From: Calonectria ilicicola
Lineage: Eukaryota; Ascomycota; Sordariomycetes; Hypocreales; Nectriaceae
Reading direction: 5' to 3'
Length of the DNA stretch: 64,000 nt
NCBI GenBank assembly: GCA_020809705.1
Contig: CP085827.1
Location: forward strand, 682,001 to 746,000
Of the stretch, positions 58,112-64,000 are shown piece by piece (position 1 is the first letter of the stretch; every line of letters begins with the position of its first letter). A model generated the notes under the pieces. That model was not told the origin of the DNA. It saw nothing but the letters and a program-made list of their open reading frames with translations, and ran no database searches. A program made the position numbers and the translations under genes.

Positions 58112-60602
58112 ATGATGTCTCCCCACAATGGCTCTCCATCCCGTACACTCGTGTATATCAACACTGAGCCGAGAATGTTCAAGGCTTGTCGCACTTGTCG
58201 CCTCCAAAAGGCCCGATGTATAGGCGCAGAGAATCCGCCTTGCAGACGGTGCCAAGCGACAAGTAGGGATTGTGTTTTTGAACAGATTCAGACCAGAAAT
58301 ATCCGGAAAAGAGGTAACCCTTCACAGACAGACAAAGCAGTCAGTACTAAACGCATTAGGTAATGATTGATTAACTTAGCCTGGAAGCACCTTTTTGATG
58401 AACCCGAGACTGACTCATGTGCCTGTCATTTTATGTAGAATGGACGAATTGGAAGATGAAGAGAACCAAGCAAACAATGAAGTTGACGCTGTGTCATCGG
58501 CCTCGTGTCAACTTGGAACACGCCGACAAACCCGGTTCCAATCCTCCCCCTCTCAGTCCGCTTCCACTTTGACCACACGGCATGAGAGTCTTGCTCCAAA
58601 CACAGTGAATTCAAAAGAAATAACTTTAATGCACCTTGAAGCACCAATTGAAGTGGTCCATTCCATGGCAGATACGGGAGCACCACCGTCCCCATCGTCA
58701 ATGCGCAGCCAAGAAGACGGCGAGCCATTGGATTTGTTGCTGAACCAAGCGGGAGTGCAAGGATCCAGCCACAGAGACATAATCTCCGCTGGCCTTGTTT
58801 CCGAAGCCGAAGGCCGTAAACTTTTTCAACTGTAGGAAACCGATCTCCATCACAGACCCATTGGTATCTAACACATCATCTGAAAGCTACATGGCAAATT
58901 CCAACATTTTCCTCCCAATGTTCGACCCAATATCTGATACTTTCGACTCTATGAGACGGAGATCGAGATTTTGCTTTACGACTATTCTTGCAATTGCTCT
59001 AAGAATTGAGGCAACCAGCTTGGATTCCACGGAGAGGGCAGAAAGAAGCTTCAAAGAAGCCCAAAGCATGGCAGCAGAAAGCTTGTTTGCCAATTCTGTT
59101 ACATTAGAGACAATTCAAGCGACAGTTTTGCTTGCTGCGCATTCAGTAAAAAATTGGTTTGCGGTGAACCACGTGTTCCAAATGGGACATGACATGGGTT
59201 TAATCAGCCTCCTCCCTAGGAGTCCGGGAAACGCAGCGTCATATACTGATGTTATACGTGAGTACGATCGACGCCAGATTCGGAAAACGAGGGCTGCTTT
59301 AGTTCTCCACCAAATTGATCAAGAAGTTACAAGCGGCACTGATCGGAAACCCAGAGAACGTCCGGTGGAAGATGCTTTTCTGAGGGCTTTCTTACGTAAT
59401 TCATGCTCAAATTTATTTGATATGAGAATCGTTGCTAATGTCGAAATAATTCAATTGCGAGGTTTTGATATTCTGACATCATTAATTTGTGAACTTCTTA
59501 ACTGATTGGTACTAGGGAGGCTACTAAAGGATATTAAATGCCAAACAAGCCTAGTCGGTTCGATCAAAGAATGGCTTTCCAAACTTGAGGAGGAGATAGA
59601 TGCATGGTTCAATCACTGGGATACGGTATTTAAAGGTGCGCCGGCTCTGGATCTTGACAGTCTATTACACTTGATACTATTTGTGATTGACAAAATATTC
59701 TACAGGCCAAGATTTCACTGTAAGATGCTTCCAGCGAAGCAGCATTCGATTGCAACGAGATTATGCGTTCATAATCGTATGCAGTACAATTATAAGCAAA
59801 CTATATCGCCAACTAGTAGGAGAAAAGGCTTCTAATACTACTACTAATGAAATGAGCCACATTATTGAGGTAGCATTCCAACGAAGCCTTCGGATCCTCC
59901 ATTGTATTGCAGGCGACAATGACTATAAGTGGCATCTTCAATGGGCACCTACATACTCTGCCCTATTTCCAGCCTTTACTGGTTAGTCCATCTTGCTTTT
60001 AAACTACTCTTTCTTCCATTGCATCTAACCTGCTCAAATTAGCTGCTTTGGCCTTTAAACTCGCCAAGATGAGGTCATCCACAGCAAATTGGAGTTCACT
60101 TCACTCATCATTTTCCCATGTCGCCGATATTTTAGAGAAATACCCACATCCTAGATTTTCTTTAATACTGCGGAATCTTGCGCGTCTTGCCGTCGCCCAT
60201 TCAAGTGCTCAGACCTCAACACAATATCAAGAAAATGGACGGCCACATCGCGATAGCAACGAAATAATCATTGATTCTCGGGATGCAATGAGAGAAGACC
60301 CCAATCTCATGCGTACGGGTGGCTCTAAGCAGAGACCAACCAGTGATGAAATGGTACATGAAAGTGAGATCTTGAGACCATTCGCTGCGTCGGATACGAC
60401 CAGTTTAAGCTTTGAGGGTTGTCTTAGTACGGAAAACTATGAAAATTGGACTTCAGTGCCACTACAAGGCCTCCCTCTTCAAAGCGGCGTATTTGGGGAT
60501 GAGAAATTGGGTCTAAATTCTTCACTGGTGTCGGATTACCTCTTTGATTTTGATTCATTCACCGCATGTGTGCAAACGTCTCAGGATCTCTCGGATATTT
60601 GA
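58112..60602 (+). CDS. Zn2Cys6 fungal transcription factor (second)
   Basis: Exons 58112-58359, 58439-58831, 58887-59635 (with a possible extra 54 nt intron, 59462-59515), 59706-59981 and 60043-60602 keep one phase: 741 aa without the extra intron, 723 aa with it. The zinc cluster CRTCRLQKARCIGAENPPCRRCQATSRDC is at about residues 26-54, followed by a basic KRGN stretch and a disordered linker. The middle region shows GLVSEAEGRKLFQL-YMANSNIFLPMFDP, FCFTTILAIALRI, and a helical regulatory part to FSLILRNLARLAVAH. A TGA at 59503-59505 is in frame unless the 54 nt segment (donor GTTTTG, acceptor CTAG) is spliced, so activity depends on that weak intron. A second ATG at 58115 is equally likely as start. 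Targets unknown. Confidence 0.78.
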
Positions 60603-61324
60603 CATGAAAGGTAGACAAACCATTGCGATAGGATATTTCACTGTATATGAATGAGCTGTTACAGCCCAAAAGCAGCCCCAGGTCTTTAAAATCCCATTTC
60701 AAGTCAAGACTGTGATATTATTAAATGAAGTGGTCCCAACGATGAGGAGATTCAAATAGCGACAGCAAACCCGTATTGTGAGAAATAATTTGCACTCAAC
60801 TGGTGCCGATTTTACCGACGATGAAGAAAAGTAAGAAAAAGAAAAACGAATTGAAATATATTTATCCAAGTCTAGCTACCAAACTTTGACATGGTGTCAT
60901 CGATATTTTATTTGTACTAGGTTCTCTCAAAGTACAGATAAGCGTCGGGTCGGAACCGGCTCCGAGACGGCCATGGACCGGCCGCTGGTGTTTTTTTTGG
61001 TGACACATGACACCTTCGTTGGCATTTGGTTGGTACCTGACCCACTGCAATCGCTCTGATCCACTGCCACATTCGGCTATTGTGCGAAGGGACACTAAAC
61101 CATACTGCTTTGGTGATTGAAAAAAGCAAGTTGCCGAACCCAATTGGCCAGATAATGAATAAACAGCAAGCTTCTGGCCGGAAACCATTTCCCAATAGAG
61201 AAGGATAAATGAGTACTTCATTCTGCGCATCAACTTGCCTACAGTACATAAACAAGCAACCATCATCTGCCATCATACCTCCACAACATCCAGCACAGCA
61301 TTTTATCCAAGTGCACCCTACAAA
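60603..61324. other. intergenic, promoter of oxidoreductase gene
   Basis: No supported gene. Minus-strand ORFs at 60.9-61.3 kb lack domains and overlap the oxidoreductase promoter. Confidence 0.45.
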
Positions 61325-62671
61325 ATGTCCAATTCGCCTGAGGGAATTTACGAAAAGGGCATTGTTGACCCTGGCTTCCCTGTCAAGAATTCGACCAAGT
61401 CGTTTTGGCTAACCGAGCCATCCAAAATCAGCAAGCTTCAGTCCCCATGGACAAAAGAAGCAGACATCGTCATCATTGGCTCAGGTATGACAGCCACAAG
61501 CCTCTGCCGCACTCTTTATGCAAAGCGCCCAAATCTACGAATTGTTCTCGTCGAGGCCCGCGACCTCTGTTCCGGAGCAACGGGTCGGAATGGCGGCCAC
61601 ATCAAGGCTATGAGCCCCGGCGTATGGTTTGATCGAAAGAAGCAATTTGGGGCCGAGGAAGCCATTCGCATCATGCAATTTGAACACGGCCATCCTGATG
61701 AAATGGCTGCTTGTATTTCAGAAAATAATCTCAATTGCGATTTGAATCGTCTGGAGGGCTTAGATGTCTACTTTGACGAAAAGGCATTCCGCAATGCCAT
61801 CAACGCCATTGAGGATATGAGAAAATATGATCCAGAGCTGGCCGGCCGTTACACGACTTATACTAAAAAAGAGGATCTTGAGGCAAGAAATTGTCCTTTG
61901 AATTGTGCTGGAGTAATTGGCATGAGTGCTGCTTCGATGTGGCCATACAAGATGGTGACTGGACTGCTTGAAAAGATGGTTCAGAACAACGGCCTATTAA
62001 TCCAGACAAACACTCTAGTGGAGTCTATTGATGACAAAGATGGAGTCGCCGTTGCCACTGTCAAGACCAACCGGGGGGAAATCCAAGCCAAGCACGTGGT
62101 GCACGCAACAAATGCCTGGATTGGCCGCACGATACCCGAGCTGCGGCCATTCGTCTCACCTGTGCGTGCCAACGTTCAGCGACGAGTCCCACAGCCCCCT
62201 AAGCAACAGTCGAACAATTCTTGGTGGCTTAGGTATGGCGAAAAGGACTACGACTACATGATCCAGAGAGCGGATGGATCGTACATCACCGGCAGAGCCA
62301 ATACCGGGCGAAAAGCAACGACAGATGACAGCCAGATGGATTTCCTGCCACAGACCCATCTTCGAGCAGTGACTCCTCTGGTTTTCGATTTTGGCACCCA
62401 GAACATTGAAACTTCTCATGCATGGAGTGGCGGTGTGGCTTTCACTCAGGATGGAAATCCATTCATTGGTCGCATTCCCTTTCCCAATCGCAGCCACCAA
62501 TGGGTGTGTGCTGCCTTCCAGGGTATAGGCATGGTGAGAGCTTTTGGTTCAGCACAGATGCTAGCATTGCTTATACTTGGAGAAGAGCTACCCGCCAAGT
62601 ATCCCCGAAGCATGCTCCTCAGCAGTTCCCGGGTCAAGTCATGGCAGGAAGTTCTTGGGAGCAAACTTTAA
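61325..62671 (+). CDS. FAD-dependent oxidoreductase (DAO family)
   Basis: A single exon of 448 aa. The dinucleotide-binding motif IIGSGMTA (about residues 50-57, GxGxxx type) is followed by VLVEARDLCSGATGRNGGH (about 74-92), diagnostic of the DAO family that includes amino-acid, sarcosine and amine oxidases. VHATNAWIGR and the C-terminal WSGGVAFTQDGNPFIG and FQGIGMVRAFGSA complete the second FAD-binding half. No signal peptide or peroxisomal SKL is present (it ends in GSKL, which is not a canonical PTS1). The ATG at 61325 is chosen because translation upstream lacks an in-frame ATG. Likely cytosolic; it oxidises an amine or amino acid. The substrate cannot be inferred. Confidence 0.9.
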   Translation: MSNSPEGIYEKGIVDPGFPVKNSTKSFWLTEPSKISKLQSPWTKEADIVIIGSGMTATSLCRTLYAKRPNLRIVLVEARDLCSGATGRNGGHIKAMSPGVWFDRKKQFGAEEAIRIMQFEHGHPDEMAACISENNLNCDLNRLEGLDVYFDEKAFRNAINAIEDMRKYDPELAGRYTTYTKKEDLEARNCPLNCAGVIGMSAASMWPYKMVTGLLEKMVQNNGLLIQTNTLVESIDDKDGVAVATVKTNRGEIQAKHVVHATNAWIGRTIPELRPFVSPVRANVQRRVPQPPKQQSNNSWWLRYGEKDYDYMIQRADGSYITGRANTGRKATTDDSQMDFLPQTHLRAVTPLVFDFGTQNIETSHAWSGGVAFTQDGNPFIGRIPFPNRSHQWVCAAFQGIGMVRAFGSAQMLALLILGEELPAKYPRSMLLSSSRVKSWQEVLGSKL

Positions 62672-62879
62672 AAGGAATGTCAGGTTTTTGGTATTAGTTT
62701 CCATGATGTAATATTCGTTTTGTTTCAATTGAACGAGAGATTAATTTGATTTCGATTCGTTGTTCCATGATGTGATTAGTGGTAAATATATATCTTGAGA
62801 GACGAGTATCCTCGTCGTGTTTTGAGATCCCGAACTGTTCATCAATTAATGCCATGAAATTTGGCCTGTTCGCTCCATC

Positions 62880-63330
62880 ACCATGTTGGAACCAACAAGG
62901 TGAAGAATGATTGTTGGATCCTCAAGAAGGTTTTGCGAACTTGGGTTTGATTAGGTTCACCGCTCCTTGGCCTGAAGCTCAAAACTTGAAACGCATATTG
63001 ACAGCCTTTCACGATACATCTTGGAAACTTTAACTCTCCAATAGTAGCTGAGTCAGTCGGATTGCAGGTAGCAATGTAAAAGATATTGCGTTCACGGAAG
63101 TGCAGAAAATGCTTGACAAAGCGATGAGTCAGGTTCAAAAGACACGATGGATCAGAATAATCCCTACTTACGGATTAATTTATTTAGACCTTGAATGACG
63201 CCATTTTGCTGTACTCTTAGCTCAGGTGGATAAAATCCTTCCAAATTTTGCCAGCGAGTAGAAATAATATCAATTAATGATAATCCGAAAACCGGCGAGA
63301 CTGTTGGAGTCATCAATTACAAATTCTAAA
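62880..63330 (-). pseudogene. unidentified gene fragment
   Basis: Two minus-strand readings look coding. One is SPVFGLSLIDIISTRWQNLE followed by FYPPELRVQQNGVIQGLNKL (about 63290-63170), bounded by AG and GTAAGT. The other encodes HFLHFRERNIFYIATCNP (about 63115-62880). They could be neighbouring exons, but no start, end or known domain is visible. It is flagged so that it is not overlooked; I propose no function. Confidence 0.3.
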
Positions 63331-63564
63331 TTTGCATGAAAAAAAGTCTTTTAGGGTTCGACGCACGTAATCTGTGATATCCACGCAAATCTGCATCACT
63401 TGGACTCTTGATAGCATCCTAATCAGGAGCGACAATAACCGAGATTTACCCCAACGATTGTGACCCCATGTCAATGAGTCACTTTAGCAGCTTCCAAGGA
63501 CCGGCCTACATAACTCACACATCGACGCCCACCATACCAGACTTCTAAGCAACACACATCCAAC

Positions 63565-64000
63565 ATGTCAACATCTGTCCTGACATTCGATTCCGCTCCT
63601 GGCTGGCTATTGGAGTTACTTCAAAGCCATCTGCCGTTCTCATTGCCACTTCTGAGGCGACTCCAATACTCAAAGTGGCCCGGCAACACCAAGCCAACTG
63701 CAAAGGTTCTCTTTGTGTACAATGATGATGGTAGACAGGACCCAGGTGCAGCGGCGAGATTCACTGCCGCGTATTTGAATATCGCTGGTGGCCCGGATAC
63801 CCAAATGTGGCTATACTCCACCCTTGAGGATGATGAACAGGCTGCTGGTGAACAGAATGCTTTGTATGAAGAGCAGTTGAACGCCATTGTTTCTGAGAGC
63901 ATCACAGCTGCCACAGAGTATGGTCGTGAATTGGTATACCCTGGTTCTGTCCTGGTTGGAACCCTTCACTCGTCTGTTCGTGCTCTCTTAGAACAGACAG
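63565..64000 (+). CDS. probable GNAT-type N-acetyltransferase, 5' part (runs off the window)
   Basis: An ATG at 63565 opens a frame with no stop to the window's end (145 codons). It begins MSTSVLTFDSAPGWLLELLQ and continues with ...LPFSLPLLRRLQYSKW, AKVLFVYN, AAAYLNIAGGPDTQMWLYSTLE and VLVGTLHSSVRALL. The mix of a short N-terminal helix, a region with GPDTQMWLYSTLE and a VLVGTLHSSVR segment resembles fungal acetyltransferases of the GNAT/FR47 type, but the acetyl-CoA loop would lie beyond the window. The upstream DNA reads CAACATGTCAAC, a reasonable start context. Assignment is tentative. Confidence 0.5.
   Translation, partial: MSTSVLTFDSAPGWLLELLQSHLPFSLPLLRRLQYSKWPGNTKPTAKVLFVYNDDGRQDPGAAARFTAAYLNIAGGPDTQMWLYSTLEDDEQAAGEQNALYEEQLNAIVSESITAATEYGRELVYPGSVLVGTLHSSVRALLEQT

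Noticed and set aside
60862..61276. Minus-strand ORFs of 119 and 134 aa
   Set aside because: They overlap the promoter and start of the FAD oxidoreductase, have no recognisable domain and overlap each other in different frames.

Overview
This 64 kb window is nuclear DNA of a filamentous ascomycete. The genes are interrupted by short (about 50-80 nt) GT-AG introns with CTRAY-like branch sites. The protein families are fungal: Zn2Cys6 regulators, a HET-domain remnant, a NACHT-WD40 NLR, ACS- and DHA-type MFS carriers and small secreted cysteine-rich proteins. I infer a Sordariomycete, probably Hypocreales, from protein style alone; no marker gene proves it.

Layout. 0.3-7 kb: a small secreted 8-Cys protein, an allantoate-permease-like MFS carrier, the tail of a HET-type gene, and a six-exon Thr/Ser-rich secreted protein. 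A ~450 bp block from the 3' end of that last gene is duplicated behind the first gene. 8-12 kb: a NACHT-WD40 NLR that is intact except for two in-frame stops. 14.5-17.1 kb: a four-exon SulP sulfate permease, followed by more than 6 kb of gene-free GC-rich DNA carrying a repeated CGGGGAG motif. 23.9-24.9 kb: a broken NmrA/isoflavone-reductase-like gene, split by a 226 bp insertion that begins with an intron-containing tRNA-Thr. 26.9-28.2 kb: C2H2 and P-loop relics. 30.4-32.7 kb: 2-isopropylmalate synthase (leucine pathway). 33.3-36 kb: two secreted proteins, one a four-exon 8-Cys effector-like gene. 36.7-38.4 kb: a DHA2 MFS gene with one nonsense codon. 38.6-39.7 kb: an arrestin-like gene with a frame break.

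40.6-48.9 kb looks like a small metabolic cluster: a cysteine-synthase-like PLP enzyme, an ACC-synthase-like aminotransferase divergent from a Zn2Cys6 regulator, and an MFS exporter, with an acyltransferase_3 gene next to it. 52-54 kb: a tandem pair of secreted proteins sharing one 14-Cys framework. 54.1-64 kb: a second allantoate-permease-like carrier with a GC-AG intron, a decayed relative of the Thr/Ser-rich secreted gene, a second Zn2Cys6 regulator, a FAD-dependent amine/amino-acid oxidase-like gene, and the start of a probable acetyltransferase.

The least expected structures are two TSD-bounded insertions (24.6 and 41.7 kb) sharing a ~65 bp 3' tail. One is headed by a complete tRNA and the other is 5'-truncated, as expected for a tRNA-derived SINE moved by LINE-type retroposition. 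Several genes are nearly intact but carry single nonsense or frame lesions, which suggests recent inactivation or RIP-like mutation. Gene models were built by hand from splice consensus and reading phase. Every multi-exon model given with coordinates closes in frame, but none has transcript support.
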